Positions 16,643-28,140 of a stretch of DNA of 64,000 bases are shown piece after piece. The notes beneath the pieces were generated by a model. It did no database searches. It worked only from the letters and a program-made list of their open reading frames with translations, and was not told where the DNA came from. Numbering within the stretch: position 1 is the first letter of the stretch; each line of letters starts with the position of its first letter. The stretch comes from Streptomyces sp. T12 (GTDB taxonomy: Bacteria; Actinomycetota; Actinomycetes; Streptomycetales; Streptomycetaceae): contig NZ_CP117866.1 of assembly GCF_028736035.1 (NCBI RefSeq), positions 8,721,001 to 8,785,000 on the forward strand, read 5' to 3'. A program made the position numbers and the translations under genes.

Positions 16643-19474
16643 TCACGTGGTACGGCGCCCCGCTGCCAGTCTGACGATGTCGACCCTCGATCGGATCCCG
16701 AGCTTTCGATATACGCGGGTAAGGGTCGCTTCAACCGTTTTGACACTGATGAACAGGCGCGCCGCGATCTCCCGGTTGGTCGCGCCCTCCATGACGAGCG
16801 CGGCGACCTGACGCTCCATCGAGGCGAGCCCGTCCAGGCTTTCGAGACCGTCCGGTGCGGAGACGGGCGTGGGGGCCGGTTCCGCGGGGCGTGCCGCAGC
16901 GGCCGCCTCGACCTGCCGCAGCCAGGGCAGCGCCCGGCAGCGGCGGAACAGCCGGGCCGCCTCGTCGTACGAGGTCGGGCCCGGAGTGCCGGTGCGCAGC
17001 TGGGCCAGCGCGAAGGCGGCCCGGGCCTCCTCCAGGCTGTAGCCCAGTTTGCCGAGCCGGTCCTGTGCCGACGTCAACTGGGCCACGGCGGCGTCCTGTT
17101 CGCCCCGTGCCGCGCGGATCAGTGCCTCGGCCCGGTCGAGGACGGCCAGGACGCTCTCGCGGTCCAGTCGCAGCGCCTGCTCGCGCGTGACGTCGATGAC
17201 GTCCTGCGCCTCCGTGAACTCGCCGCTGCGCACCAGGGCCTCCGCCAGGTCGCCGTGCCAGCGGCCGCGTGCCGGGTCGGTGATGCCGAGGCCCTGCTCC
17301 ATCTCGCGCACCCGGCGCAGCGAACGGACCGCCGCCTCCACGTCCCCGGCCACCAGCTGGGCGTGGCCGAGTGCGGTCAGGGCACGGGAGACGTACATCT
17401 GGTCGCCGTCCTCCTCGGCGTGCTCCATCGCTTCCCGGGCCAGCGTCAGCGCCCGGTCCACCTCGCCGCCCGCGGCCTCCGCGAGCGAGGTCAGCACGGC
17501 GGAGGCCACCTCGCCGATCCCGGTGTCGCGGGCGAGGCGCAGGCTCTCGCGGGCCAGGTCGAGGGCGCGCCCGCAGTGCCCGGAGTGCAGCTCGGTCTCC
17601 GCGATCCCGCGCAGGAAGTGCACCTCGCTCTCCACCCAGCCGTGCCGGCGCACCTCGCGCAGCAGCGCGGTGACGGCCGCGCGGGCCTCGGGCAGCTGGT
17701 CGCTCATGATCAGCCAGCGGAAGCGGGAGTAGCCGGCCCCGTTGTGATGGCAGGCCACCCTCGGGTCCTGGGGTTCCTCCAGCGCCCGTCGAATGGTCGC
17801 GGGGGCGTCCGCGTGGCCCATGAGGGTCTCGATCTGGGCCTGGAAGGCGAGCGCCATCAGCTCGGTGTACCGGTCGCCGGCCCGCGCGGCCAGCGCCGCC
17901 GCGTACGCGGCCTCCTCCCTGGCCTCGTCGAAGTCGCCCTTCACGAGCACGGCACGCCAGGTCAGCTGGTAGTGGACCAGGGCGAGCAGCTTCGGGTCGT
18001 CGCCCGCGTCGGCCAGGGCCTGCGGGAAGATCGCGTCGACCTCGGTCATGGCGTGGCCCGCCGTGTCGATCACGACGATCCAGGCCCGCACCCGGTCCGC
18101 GGGCACGGTCGCCCGGGTGAGCACCTCACGGGCGATGTCCCGGGCGAGGTCCAGCTCCCCGGCGGTGATCGCGTCCTCGGCGGCGTCCAGCCGCAGCAAC
18201 TCCGGGCTGGGGCCTGTCCTGGGCGGGCCGTCCGCCGGGGTGTGCCGCGCGGCGAGCAGACCGAGCTGGGCCGCCACCGAAGGGGCGCCCCGGTCCCGGG
18301 CCAGGGCCGCGGCCTCGGCGAGGCGGGCCGCGACCTCCGGGTCGGTGCCGGTGGTCGCGAGGGCCAGGTGCCGGGCGCGCTCGATCGGGTCGGAGGCCAC
18401 CGTGGACAGCGCGGCGTGCGCGGCCCGGCGCTCCTGCGCGGGCGCCTCCGCGTAGAGCGCGGCGGAGATCATCGGGTGCGCGAACCGTACGGCGGGGCCC
18501 TCGGGCTCGGTCGCCAGCAGCCCGAGTTCGGCGGCCTGGGCGGTCTCGGCCTCGGCGTTGTCCCGACCGGCCGCGTGCAGCAGGGCCAGCGTGGGCCGGG
18601 CGCCCGCGCTTGCGACGAGGAGGGTGCGGCGCGCCTCCTGCGACAGCATCTCCAGGCGGTTCAGCACCAGCGCACGCAGCGAGGTGGGCACCGGCAGGGG
18701 CTCGCCGGGGCGGGGCGGGGTGGGGTTCTCGGCGAGGGCGCGGCCCAGTTCGAGGGCGAACAGGGCGTTGCCGCCGCTGGTGCGGTGGATGTCCCGGACC
18801 GTGGAGCGGGGCAGCCCGGTGTAGCCGCGGTGGTCGAGGAGGGCGGACATCTGGGCGCTGGAGAGGGGGCCCAGCCGTACCGCGAGGGTGTCCGGTGGGG
18901 ACGCGCGTAGATGGCGGTCGTACTCCTGGCCGTCGGTCCGTACCGCGCACAGCATCCGCACTGGGGTGTCGCCCAGGCGGCGGGCGGCGAAGCCGAGGAG
19001 TTCGGCGCTGGCCGGGTCGAGCCACTGGAGGTCGTCCGCGACGACGAGGACGGGGCCGGAGTCGGCGAGGGCGCGCAGCGCGGACAGCACGGCCAGCCGC
19101 AGGGCGAGGCCGTCGCGCTGGAGGGTGGACTCGCCGCGACCGGTGAGCGCCGACTCCAGGGCGATGCGCTGGGCGGCGGGGAGCCGCTCGGACACCTCGT
19201 CCAGGACCAGGCCGAGGAGGTCGGCCAGGGCGAGGAAGGGGAGGTGGGATTCGGACTCCGTGGGCGAGCAGCGCAACACGGTGCGTGCCGCCCCGCCGTA
19301 TTCCGCGGCCAATGCCCGCAGGACCGTCGACTTCCCAATTCCGGCAGGACCGTGAAGCAGCACGCTGCCGCCCCGTCCGAGCTGCTCACGCGCCGCGGTG
19401 AACAGCTCCTCCCTGCCGATGACCTGGTCGGGGCGGCATCTCGCAGGCTCCTTGAAGTCCCGTCGCACGGTCAC
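16643..19474 (-). CDS. LAL-type LuxR regulator (AAA ATPase plus HTH)
   Basis: A 943-residue large ATP-binding LuxR regulator. Walker A is GPAGIGKST near residue 42-50 and Walker B is LVVADDLQWLD near 135-145. A long TPR-like helical middle follows (many Ala/Leu-rich 35-40-residue units), and the C-terminal LuxR HTH contains GATNREIAARLFISVKTVEA. A strong ribosome site (GGAGGGGAG) precedes the GTG start. It lies downstream of a GAF-LuxR regulator on the same strand with a 197-bp gap. LAL proteins usually activate catabolic or secondary-metabolite genes; the neighbouring acyl-CoA synthetases are candidate targets. Confidence 0.9.
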   Translation of the reverse strand: MTVRRDFKEPARCRPDQVIGREELFTAAREQLGRGGSVLLHGPAGIGKSTVLRALAAEYGGAARTVLRCSPTESESHLPFLALADLLGLVLDEVSERLPAAQRIALESALTGRGESTLQRDGLALRLAVLSALRALADSGPVLVVADDLQWLDPASAELLGFAARRLGDTPVRMLCAVRTDGQEYDRHLRASPPDTLAVRLGPLSSAQMSALLDHRGYTGLPRSTVRDIHRTSGGNALFALELGRALAENPTPPRPGEPLPVPTSLRALVLNRLEMLSQEARRTLLVASAGARPTLALLHAAGRDNAEAETAQAAELGLLATEPEGPAVRFAHPMISAALYAEAPAQERRAAHAALSTVASDPIERARHLALATTGTDPEVAARLAEAAALARDRGAPSVAAQLGLLAARHTPADGPPRTGPSPELLRLDAAEDAITAGELDLARDIAREVLTRATVPADRVRAWIVVIDTAGHAMTEVDAIFPQALADAGDDPKLLALVHYQLTWRAVLVKGDFDEAREEAAYAAALAARAGDRYTELMALAFQAQIETLMGHADAPATIRRALEEPQDPRVACHHNGAGYSRFRWLIMSDQLPEARAAVTALLREVRRHGWVESEVHFLRGIAETELHSGHCGRALDLARESLRLARDTGIGEVASAVLTSLAEAAGGEVDRALTLAREAMEHAEEDGDQMYVSRALTALGHAQLVAGDVEAAVRSLRRVREMEQGLGITDPARGRWHGDLAEALVRSGEFTEAQDVIDVTREQALRLDRESVLAVLDRAEALIRAARGEQDAAVAQLTSAQDRLGKLGYSLEEARAAFALAQLRTGTPGPTSYDEAARLFRRCRALPWLRQVEAAAAARPAEPAPTPVSAPDGLESLDGLASMERQVAALVMEGATNREIAARLFISVKTVEATLTRVYRKLGIRSRVDIVRLAAGRRTT

Positions 19475-19671
19475 CGCTCCCCTCCGTGTGTCGTGTTCGG
19501 GCCAATATTAGGCAACGGATCTTTGAAATTCGGACCGAAGACATGGTGAGCCAAATAACAGCGGAGGAGCATGGAGAAATTCAAAGCTCGGCGGAATGAA
19601 TGAGGGTCGTCCGGGCCGGCTCGGCCGAGGGTGGGCGACCTGCGGCCCAGCAGTCCTGCGGGCCCCCGGTC

Positions 19672-20517
19672 CTACGGCAGCAACCCCGCCCGGCGAGCCG
19701 CCACCACCGCCTCACCGCGGGTGTGCGTGCCCAGCTTCCGCATGGCCGACCGCAGGTAGCCCTTGACCGTCTCCGCCCCCAGCCCCAGCCGCTCGGCGGC
19801 GACCGCGTTCGTCGAGCCGGCGGCCACGCACGCCAGCACGTCCAGCTCCCGGGGGGACAGCTGCACGCCGTTCAGCGCGGGCCCTTCCGTCAGGAGGCCG
19901 CAGGCTTCCAGGAGTTCCGCGCGCAGGGCGGGGTCGCTGATGCGCGGCGCCAGGGCCCGCAGCGTCGCGTGGGCCTCGCGGACCTGCTCCCACGCGGCGC
20001 CCCGGTCGGACGGCGCCGTCTCCGGCCGCATCGCCTCCGGCCGTGCCGCCTCCAGCAAGACCCGCACCTCGTCCCGCACCACCAGCGACTGCTCCACGTC
20101 CCGCGCCGCCTCCACGGCCGCCGTCAGCGTGCGGTCGCCCAGGGGCTGGGCCGTGCGCAGGGCGCCGTACAGGACACCGCGTACCCGGCGCCGTACGACG
20201 ACCGGGACCGCCAGCACCGAACGCAGTCCCTCCGCGGCGACCGCGGCGTCGTACTCGTGGGTGATCTGCCGGGAGACGGAGTAGTCCGTGACCGCGCAGG
20301 GGCGGGCGAGGGCCACCGCCTTGCCCCCCAGGCCGTTGCCGGCGGTCACCGCGAGTCTGCTCAGGGACTCGGTGGCCGTGCCGTTCAGTTCGCTGATGCG
20401 CATCCGGGAGCGCCCGGACTCCACCAGGCCGCCGAAGGCGACCGGGAGCCCGGTCGAGCGGCGCAGGCGCGCCAAAGCGCCCCTTATGTCCACCGATGCG
20501 GCCGCGTCCACTGCCAC
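19672..20517 (-). CDS. GAF-domain LuxR-type transcriptional regulator
   Basis: A 281-residue cytoplasmic regulator. Residues about 10-150 form a GAF-like sensor (SGLVE-like region, GLGGKAVALARPCAVTDY, VVVRRRVRGVLYGALR). Residues about 215-275 are a LuxR HTH (LSPRELDVLACVAAGSTNAV, then ETVKGYLRSAMRKLG). It is divergent from the acyl-CoA synthetase operon across 123 bp, the usual position for a regulator of that operon. Similar genes next to medium-chain acyl-CoA synthetases are common in Streptomyces. Confidence 0.87.
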   Translation of the reverse strand: MAVDAAASVDIRGALARLRRSTGLPVAFGGLVESGRSRMRISELNGTATESLSRLAVTAGNGLGGKAVALARPCAVTDYSVSRQITHEYDAAVAAEGLRSVLAVPVVVRRRVRGVLYGALRTAQPLGDRTLTAAVEAARDVEQSLVVRDEVRVLLEAARPEAMRPETAPSDRGAAWEQVREAHATLRALAPRISDPALRAELLEACGLLTEGPALNGVQLSPRELDVLACVAAGSTNAVAAERLGLGAETVKGYLRSAMRKLGTHTRGEAVVAARRAGLLP

Positions 20518-20640
20518 GTACTCGCCCTTTCAGTGCGGCTTCCCGGAGCGCACACCCCCGTTCGGGGGTAGTGAGACCCACGTCACGGATTAGACGATGA
20601 CAGAGAGCCGCCCGGCAAGGTCCGGTAACCAGGAGGACAG

Positions 20641-22311
20641 ATGACGACGGGGACGGAGCTGTTCCGCACTGCGCGGGACTTCCTGCTCGACCACCGCGAG
20701 GACTACGCGACCGCCTACGAGGGCTTCGCCTGGCCGCGACCCGACCGGTTCAACTGGGCGCTCGACTGGTTCGACGTCATCGCGGACGGAAACGACCGCA
20801 CCGCACTGCACATCGTCGAGGAGGACGGCAGCGAGGTCCGGCTGTCCTTCGCCGAGATGGCCGAGCGGTCCGCTCGGGTCGCGCACTGGCTGCGGGCGCG
20901 CGGCGTCCGGCCCGAGGACCGTGTCCTCGTCATGCTCGGCAACCAGGCCGAGCTGTGGGAGATCGCCCTCGCGGCCATGAAGCTGCGCGCCGTCGTCATC
21001 CCGGCCACCCCGCTGCTCGGCCCCGCCGACCTGCGCGACCGGGTGGAGCGGGGCCGCGTCCGGCATGTGCTGGTGCGGGCCGAGGACACCGGCAAGTTCG
21101 ACGAGGTGCCCGGCCGCTACACGCGCATCACCGTCGGCGGGGTGCGCGAGGGCTGGCAGTCGTACGAGGACGCGTACGCCGCCCCCGCCGAGTTCACCCC
21201 CGACGGTCCGACCGCCTCCGACGACCCGCTGATGCTCTACTTCACCTCCGGCACCACCGCCCGCCCCAAGCTGGTCGAGCACACCCACGCCTCGTACCCG
21301 ATCGGGCACCTGGCCACCATGTACTGGATCGGCCTCAAGCCCGGCGACGTGCACCTGAACATCTCCTCGCCCGGCTGGGCCAAGCACGCCTGGTCCAACC
21401 TCTTCGCCCCGTGGAACGCGGAGGCGACCGTCTTCATCCACAACTACACGCGCTTCGACGCCGCCCGGCTGATGGCGGAGATGGACCGCGCGGGCGTCAC
21501 CACCTTCTGCGCCCCGCCGACCGTCTGGCGCATGCTCATCCAGGCCGACCTGAGCGCCCTGCGCACCCCGCCCCGCGAGGCCGTCGCCGCCGGTGAGCCG
21601 CTCAACCCCGAGGTCATCGAGCGGGTGCGCGAGGCCTGGGGCGTGACCATCCGGGACGGCTTCGGGCAGACCGAGACGGCCGTCCAGGTCTCCAACAGCC
21701 CCGGCCAACCCCTGAAGACCGGCTCGATGGGCCGCCCCAGCCCCGGCTTCCGCGTCGAACTCCTCGACCCGGTCTCCGGCGCACCGGGGGCCGCGGAGGG
21801 CGAGATCGCCCTCGACCTGTCCGCCCGCCCCGTCGGCGTGATGACCGGCTACCACGGAGACGCCGACCGTACGGCGGAGGCGATGGCCGGCGGCTACTAC
21901 CGCACCGGCGACATCGGCTCCCGGGACGCCGACGGCTACATCACCTACGTCGGCCGCGCGGACGACGTCTTCAAGGCCTCCGACTACAAGATCTCCCCCT
22001 TCGAGCTGGAGAGCGTCCTGCTGGAGCACGAGGCGGTCGCCGAGGCGGCCGTCGTGCCCGCGCCGGACGAGGTGCGGCTCGCGGTGCCGAAGGCGTACGT
22101 CGTCCTGGCGGCGGGCTGGGAGCCGGGTCCCGACACGGCCAAGGTGCTCTTCGAGCACTCACGGGAGGTCCTGGCGCCGTACAAGCGCATCCGCCGCCTG
22201 GAGTTCGCGCCGCTGCCCAAGACCGTCTCCGGCAAGATCCGCCGCATCGAGCTGCGCGAGGCCACGGCGGCCGGATCGGACGCCGAGTACCGCGAGGAGG
22301 ACTTCCGGTGA
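20641..22311 (+). CDS. AMP-binding acyl-CoA synthetase (medium-chain type)
   Basis: A 556-residue ANL-superfamily enzyme activating a carboxylic acid as acyl-AMP and then acyl-CoA. The P-loop reads [17 protein letters not shown], the A5 motif [10 protein letters not shown], the A7 motif [15 protein letters not shown], and the catalytic lysine is in [10 protein letters not shown] near the C-terminus. The N-terminal FNWALDWFD and the SGTTARPK version of the P-loop resemble medium-chain (ACSM-like) synthetases. GGAGG lies 7 bp before the ATG. The stop region overlaps the start of the second synthetase (GTGA), so both are co-translated. Confidence 0.9.
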   Translation: MTTGTELFRTARDFLLDHREDYATAYEGFAWPRPDRFNWALDWFDVIADGNDRTALHIVEEDGSEVRLSFAEMAERSARVAHWLRARGVRPEDRVLVMLGNQAELWEIALAAMKLRAVVIPATPLLGPADLRDRVERGRVRHVLVRAEDTGKFDEVPGRYTRITVGGVREGWQSYEDAYAAPAEFTPDGPTASDDPLMLYFTSGTTARPKLVEHTHASYPIGHLATMYWIGLKPGDVHLNISSPGWAKHAWSNLFAPWNAEATVFIHNYTRFDAARLMAEMDRAGVTTFCAPPTVWRMLIQADLSALRTPPREAVAAGEPLNPEVIERVREAWGVTIRDGFGQTETAVQVSNSPGQPLKTGSMGRPSPGFRVELLDPVSGAPGAAEGEIALDLSARPVGVMTGYHGDADRTAEAMAGGYYRTGDIGSRDADGYITYVGRADDVFKASDYKISPFELESVLLEHEAVAEAAVVPAPDEVRLAVPKAYVVLAAGWEPGPDTAKVLFEHSREVLAPYKRIRRLEFAPLPKTVSGKIRRIELREATAAGSDAEYREEDFR

Positions 22312-23900
22312 CCGCACAGCTGTCGTACGCCCACGGGACGAGCGAGACGGTCCTGCTCGGTGAGACGATCGGGGCCAATCTGGACCGGGCGGTCGCCGCG
22401 TGGCCGGACCGGGAGGCGCTCGTCGACGTACCGTCCGGGCGGCGCTGGACGTACGCCCGGTTCGCCGCCGACGTCGACGAGTTGGCGTACGCGCTGCTCG
22501 CGAGCGGGGTCGCCAAGGGCGACCGGGTGGGCATCTGGGCGATCAACTGTCCCGAGTGGGTGCTGGTGCAGTACGCCACGGCCCGCATCGGCGCGATCAT
22601 GGTGAACATCAACCCGGCCTATCGCACCCACGAGGTCGAATACGTCCTCAACCAGGCCGGGATCTCGCTGCTCTTCGCGTCCCTCAGCCACAAGACGAGC
22701 GACTACCGGGCGATGGTCGAGCAGGTGCACGGCAAGTGCCCGCAGCTGCGGGAGACCGTGTACATCGGGGACCCGAGCTGGGAGGCGCTGATCGCGCGGG
22801 GAACGCCGGTTGCGTACGAGGAGCTGTCCTGCGACGACCCGATCAACATCCAGTACACGTCGGGTACGACGGGCTTCCCCAAGGGGGCCACCCTCTCCCA
22901 CCACAACATCCTCAACAACGGCTATTTCGTGGGGGAGTCGATCGCCTACAGCGAGCAGGACCGGGTGTGCATCCCCGTGCCCTTCTACCACTGCTTCGGC
23001 ATGGTCATGGGCAATCTGGCCGCCACCTCCCACGGCGCCTGCATGGTCATCCCGGCCCCGTCCTTCGACCCGAAGGCCACGCTGGAGGCCGTCCAGCAGG
23101 AGCGCTGCACCTCCCTGTACGGCGTACCGACCATGTTCATCGCGGAGCTGAACCACCCCGACTTCGCGTCGTACGACCTCTCCTCCCTGCGCACCGGGAT
23201 CATGGCGGGCTCGCCCTGCCCGGTGGAGGTGATGAAGCGGGTGGTCACCGAGATGCACATGGCCGAGGTGTCGATCTGCTACGGCATGACGGAGACCTCG
23301 CCCGTCTCCACGCAGACCCGCCGCGACGACGACCTGGAACACCGCACCGGCACGGTCGGCCGCGTGCTGCCGCACATCGAGGTGAAGATCGTCGACCCGG
23401 CGACCGGCGTGACCCAGCCGCGGGGCAAGGCGGGGGAGCTGTGCACCCGCGGCTACAGCGTGATGCTCGGCTACTGGAACGAGCCCGAGAAGACCGCCGA
23501 GGCCGTCGACCCCGGGCGCTGGATGCACACCGGTGACCTCGCGACGATGCGGGAGGACGGCTACGTCGAGATCGTCGGCCGCATCAAGGACATGATCATC
23601 CGGGGTGGCGAGAACATCTACCCGCGCGAGATCGAGGAGTTCCTGTACGCCCACCCCAAGATCGCGGACGTCCAGGTCGTCGGGGTGCCGCACGAGCGCT
23701 ACGGCGAGGAGGTGCTGGCCTGCGTCATCGCGCGCGACTCGGCCGATCCGCTGACGCTGGAGGAGCTGCGGGCCTTCTGCGACGGGCGGCTGGCGCACTA
23801 CAAGATCCCGAGCCGGTTGCAGGTTCTCGACTCCTTCCCGATGACGGTGTCCGGGAAGGTGCGGAAGGTGGAGCTGCGGGAGAAGTACGGCGCCCGCTGA
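22308..23900 (+). CDS. AMP-binding acyl-CoA synthetase (FadD-like)
   Basis: A 530-residue fatty-acyl-CoA synthetase. The P-loop is [17 protein letters not shown]5 is [11 protein letters not shown]7 is [20 protein letters not shown], and the catalytic Lys is in [10 protein letters not shown]. The motif [17 protein letters not shown] is typical of the FadD13/ACSF2 group. Its GTG overlaps the upstream synthetase stop by 4 bp. Two different synthetases in one operon suggest activation of two acyl classes, or overlapping chain lengths, under the adjacent LuxR-type regulators. Confidence 0.9.
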   Translation: MTAQLSYAHGTSETVLLGETIGANLDRAVAAWPDREALVDVPSGRRWTYARFAADVDELAYALLASGVAKGDRVGIWAINCPEWVLVQYATARIGAIMVNINPAYRTHEVEYVLNQAGISLLFASLSHKTSDYRAMVEQVHGKCPQLRETVYIGDPSWEALIARGTPVAYEELSCDDPINIQYTSGTTGFPKGATLSHHNILNNGYFVGESIAYSEQDRVCIPVPFYHCFGMVMGNLAATSHGACMVIPAPSFDPKATLEAVQQERCTSLYGVPTMFIAELNHPDFASYDLSSLRTGIMAGSPCPVEVMKRVVTEMHMAEVSICYGMTETSPVSTQTRRDDDLEHRTGTVGRVLPHIEVKIVDPATGVTQPRGKAGELCTRGYSVMLGYWNEPEKTAEAVDPGRWMHTGDLATMREDGYVEIVGRIKDMIIRGGENIYPREIEEFLYAHPKIADVQVVGVPHERYGEEVLACVIARDSADPLTLEELRAFCDGRLAHYKIPSRLQVLDSFPMTVSGKVRKVELREKYGAR

Positions 23901-23902
23901 GG

Positions 23903-24406
23903 CTAGCCGCGGCGCATGCAGACCCGTGGCCATCGGTCGAGGCCGAGTTCCGCCTCGTGGGCGCGGATCTTCCGTAGCCCCGGAGTGAGCTCGGCCTCGT
24001 CCAGGACGCGGAAGCCGAGGCGTTCGTAGTACGGCGCGTTCCACGGGACCTCGGTGAAGGTGGTCAGGGTGAGAGCGGTCAGGCCCTCCTCGCGGGCGCG
24101 GTCGGCGGCGTACGCGAGAAGGGTGCGGCCCAGGCGGCGGTGCGCGCAGTCCGGGTGCACCGAGACCTGCTCGATGTGCAGGGCGCCGTCGACGGGTTCG
24201 CAGATCAGATAGCCGACCGGGCGGTCGCCGTCGTCGCAGGCGACCCAGGCGCGACCGGCCCGGCGGTAGTGCTCCAGGACGTCCAGGGCCGGCGGCTCGT
24301 CGTCGGCGATCGCCGCCATGCCGAGGTCGCGGAAGGCGGCTCCTGCGGCGCGCTCGATGTCCTGGAGGGCCGGGAGCTCGTCGGGCGTGGCGGGGCGGAT
24401 GCGCAT
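23903..24406 (-). CDS. GNAT-family N-acetyltransferase
   Basis: A 167-residue GNAT enzyme. QVSVHPDCAHRRLGRTLLAY is the acetyl-CoA binding strand-loop, and APYYERLGFRVLDEAEL carries the C-terminal Tyr and the GF motif. The N-terminal RPATPDELPALQDIERAAG is typical of small-amine acetyltransferases. The ATG at 24406 is selected because the frame loses coding character upstream. It ends 2 bp from the fadD-like stop (convergent). Substrate unknown. Confidence 0.88.
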   Translation of the reverse strand: MRIRPATPDELPALQDIERAAGAAFRDLGMAAIADDEPPALDVLEHYRRAGRAWVACDDGDRPVGYLICEPVDGALHIEQVSVHPDCAHRRLGRTLLAYAADRAREEGLTALTLTTFTEVPWNAPYYERLGFRVLDEAELTPGLRKIRAHEAELGLDRWPRVCMRRG

Positions 24407-24447
24407 GTGCCGAGTCTCTGCCGGTGGCCGCGCCGGGCGCGAGCGGA

Positions 24448-25152
24448 TTACCGGGCCCCCGTCGCGTCCAGTTCGTCGGCGAGGGTGTTGACCGGCTGGG
24501 GCGTGCCCGTGAGGTCGAGGACGAACAGGGGGACGCCGAGGGTGTCGGCGCGGGCGCGGGCGTCGGGGGCGTATCCGGCGAGGGAGAAGTAGACGCAGGC
24601 GGCGGACTCCGTCATGGCCGTCAGCCACAGGCACTCCACGTCCCGCAGCGAGGCCGGACGTACGGTCGGGTCGACCTGGGCGAGCAGGCCGTGGGCGGCG
24701 ATGCCGATACCGGTCGGGGGCCGCTGGTCGGCGCGGCGGATGTCCCGGTAGCCGAGCCAGCGCAGATAGACGGCGGCTGCCGTGACCGCGTCGCGCGCGG
24801 TGCGGATCGTGACGGGCTGGAAGACACGGCGTGCGGCGGGCGCCTTCCGGGGTGCCGGGCCCGTGTCCGCCTCTTGCGCCGAACCCGTGTCCGTCCCCGC
24901 CACCGGTACGCGCAGCACCGTCCCGCAGGGGCAGCCCAGCTCCGGGCGGGGCCACTCGTTCTCCCGGCCGCAGGCCGTGCAGCGCACGCCGACCCATTCG
25001 TCGTCCCACGTGCGATGGGTGATGGCCGTCGCCGTCCGGTGCGGGTCCAGCGCCGGTGCGACGGGCGCCCCGCACTCACACGGATAGGCGGGTGCCTCGT
25101 AGTGATGCTCGCGCCGGCAGGCCGGGCAGCGCACCGACACGCTCTCGGACAT
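24448..25152 (-). CDS. Zinc-ribbon protein with restriction-endonuclease-like (Mrr-type) C-terminal domain
   Basis: A 234-residue protein. The first 85 residues carry four cysteine pairs (CPACRRE, CECG, CTACGRE, CPCG), forming two zinc ribbons. After an acidic Pro/Ala linker, residues about 115-225 show RTARDAVTAAAVYLRWLGYR, then GIAAHGLLAQVDPTVRPA and PLFVLDLTG, the order of elements in Mrr-like restriction-endonuclease folds, though the usual D...QxK catalytic pattern is replaced by QVD. It could be a DNA- or RNA-binding protein with an inactive nuclease fold. It is divergent from gcl, sharing a 233-bp region with the regulon operators. Function unknown. Confidence 0.72.
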   Translation of the reverse strand: MSESVSVRCPACRREHHYEAPAYPCECGAPVAPALDPHRTATAITHRTWDDEWVGVRCTACGRENEWPRPELGCPCGTVLRVPVAGTDTGSAQEADTGPAPRKAPAARRVFQPVTIRTARDAVTAAAVYLRWLGYRDIRRADQRPPTGIGIAAHGLLAQVDPTVRPASLRDVECLWLTAMTESAACVYFSLAGYAPDARARADTLGVPLFVLDLTGTPQPVNTLADELDATGAR

Positions 25153-25256
25153 GGCCCACTCCAGGACGACCTCGCATCGGACAGCGCACCCATCGTCCTC
25201 CAGGCAGGGCCCGGTTGTCCGCCCCTTGACGGTCTTCACCAGCCCACCTACATTGC

Positions 25257-25292
25257 TTCCAGATAGTAGAAAACAATTTCCGCGATACGGAA
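25257..25292. promoter_or_regulatory. Paired TTCC-N7-GGAA palindromes upstream of gcl (putative AllR operator)
   Basis: TTCCA-N5-TAGAA at 25257-25271 (one mismatch) and the perfect TTCCG-N5-CGGAA at 25278-25292, with starts exactly 21 bp apart, two helical turns. The same arrangement recurs before hyi, aceB and between allR and allB, so this is probably the binding site of the IclR regulator encoded at 58259-59059. Confidence 0.65.
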
Positions 25293-25385
25293 TAAGTTCG
25301 GATCGCGGGGATGTCATCGTCACGGAATTGCTCACCGCGGGGCGCGACGGGAGTGCGAATCCGACAGCCGAAGCAGGAGTACTCA

Positions 25386-27170
<1,785 letters not shown>

Positions 27171-27188
27171 CGCGTCTCGCTGCACCGA

Positions 27189-27223
27189 GGGGCGGTCCAA
27201 CCGAGAGGTTGGGCCGCCCCTTT
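27189..27223 (+). terminator. Rho-independent-like terminator of gcl
   Basis: A 14-bp stem (27189-27202 with 27207-27220, one G:T pair) with a 4-nt loop, followed by TTT, 18 bp after the gcl stop. Confidence 0.8.
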
Positions 27224-27267
27224 CGTGTCCCCCGTCTTGCGTTTCCCCCGTTTTCCGTGTCCCCCGT

Positions 27268-27304
27268 CGCGAGGCCCGCCGCCCCCGTGTCGGCGGGCCT
27301 CGCG
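27268..27304. terminator. Second perfect 14-bp hairpin between gcl and the convergent gene
   Basis: Arms 27268-27281 and 27291-27304 match exactly around a 9-nt loop. It probably terminates the minus-strand gene ending at 27384. Between the two hairpins TCCCCCGT recurs several times. Confidence 0.7.
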
Positions 27305-27383
27305 TGAACAGAATGTGCCCACGGCAGGGGTGGGTTGAAGCCCCCCGACGTGTGTTCAGAGGTTGATTTGAGGGTTCCGTGCC

Positions 27384-27734
27384 TCAGAGCCGGCGCCGGG
27401 CCGCCTCGACACTGTCCCCGCCACTGGTGTTGAACGCGATGGCGGCCTGGGGCGCATGGCGTCGGATCAGGTTCACGATCTGCTCGAAGAGCGGCAGCAA
27501 CTGCTCCGTCTTGCGGATGCCACCCCCGACGACCACCACGTCCCACGGACGCTCGACCAAGGACGCGACGAGGGTGGGCTCGGCCGACTCGTCGAACACG
27601 ACCAGCGTCATGGCCGCGTCGATGCCGTGCTCGCCGAACCGGGCCAACTCCTTGTCCAGCGCCGCCCGAAGGGCCTGCGCGTCGACGCCGGGTATCGCCT
27701 GCGGGTCGTAACCGACAACCAGTACGGAAGGCAT
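27384..27734 (-). CDS. Conserved small protein (116 aa), Rossmann-like
   Basis: A 116-residue soluble protein beginning MPSVLVVGYDPQAIPGVDAQ. Alternating strands and helices include DAAMTLVVFDESAEPTLVAS and DVVVVGGGIRKTEQLLPLFE, resembling a compact nucleotide-binding or flavodoxin-like fold, but no family is recognised. Widespread small Streptomyces proteins with this opening exist to my memory. It is monocistronic between strong hairpins (27268-27304 downstream, 27788-27829 upstream). Confidence 0.7.
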   Translation of the reverse strand: MPSVLVVGYDPQAIPGVDAQALRAALDKELARFGEHGIDAAMTLVVFDESAEPTLVASLVERPWDVVVVGGGIRKTEQLLPLFEQIVNLIRRHAPQAAIAFNTSGGDSVEAARRRL

Positions 27735-27787
27735 ACGGCCAAGCTACCGCGCCCTGTCCGACCCCTGAGTCCGACTCGGAAGACGCC

Positions 27788-27829
27788 GAAGAGCGCCGGG
27801 TACGGGACCGTCCGTACCCGGCGCTCTTC
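27788..27829. terminator. Perfect 18-bp hairpin
   Basis: Arms 27788-27805 and 27812-27829 are exact inverse complements with a 6-nt loop, the longest perfect hairpin seen in the window. It sits 54 bp upstream of the 116-aa gene, so it does not terminate that gene. It may insulate it from read-through or end a lost or unannotated transcript. Confidence 0.6.
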
Positions 27830-28140
27830 AGCCGGTGAGGTCTTCGGTTGTGGCCGTCCGACGGTGCGAGGCTGGGCGCGACAGGACGTTCGCGCCGCCG
27901 GACGGGGTCTTGGGGGCTCGGGACCGCGGCGGTTGCGACGGCACCGGGGGCTCCTTCCCTCAGGTCGAAGAAGGAGGCCGGGACCTTCACCACCGCACTG
28001 GCTCGCACGCCGCCGCGGTCCTCGCGTTGCCCGTGCCCCCGTCCGAGCGACCACCCCTCATCCGGGTCGCTCGGCCGTGCGGCGCGGGCGGTGCGTCCGT
28101 CTTATGACTTACCGTCAGGAGACGGACGCCGCCTTGGGGT
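27830..28140. other. Intergenic stretch upstream of the catalase 3' end
   Basis: About 310 bp holding no convincing gene. A minus-strand open frame around 28008-27835 (beginning RASAVVKVPASFFDLREG) has some coding character but no recognisable family. The right end contains the probable catalase terminator (28093-28129). Confidence 0.4.
28093..28129 (-). terminator. Probable terminator of the catalase gene
   Basis: A 10-bp perfect stem (28093-28102 with 28120-28129) and a 17-nt loop, 12 bp beyond the catalase stop on the minus strand. Confidence 0.55.

Noticed and set aside
27835..28008. Minus-strand gene beginning RASAVVKVPASFFDLREG
   Set aside because: Some coding bias but no family, no clear ribosome site, and its 3' part runs through the 18-bp hairpin and low-bias sequence.
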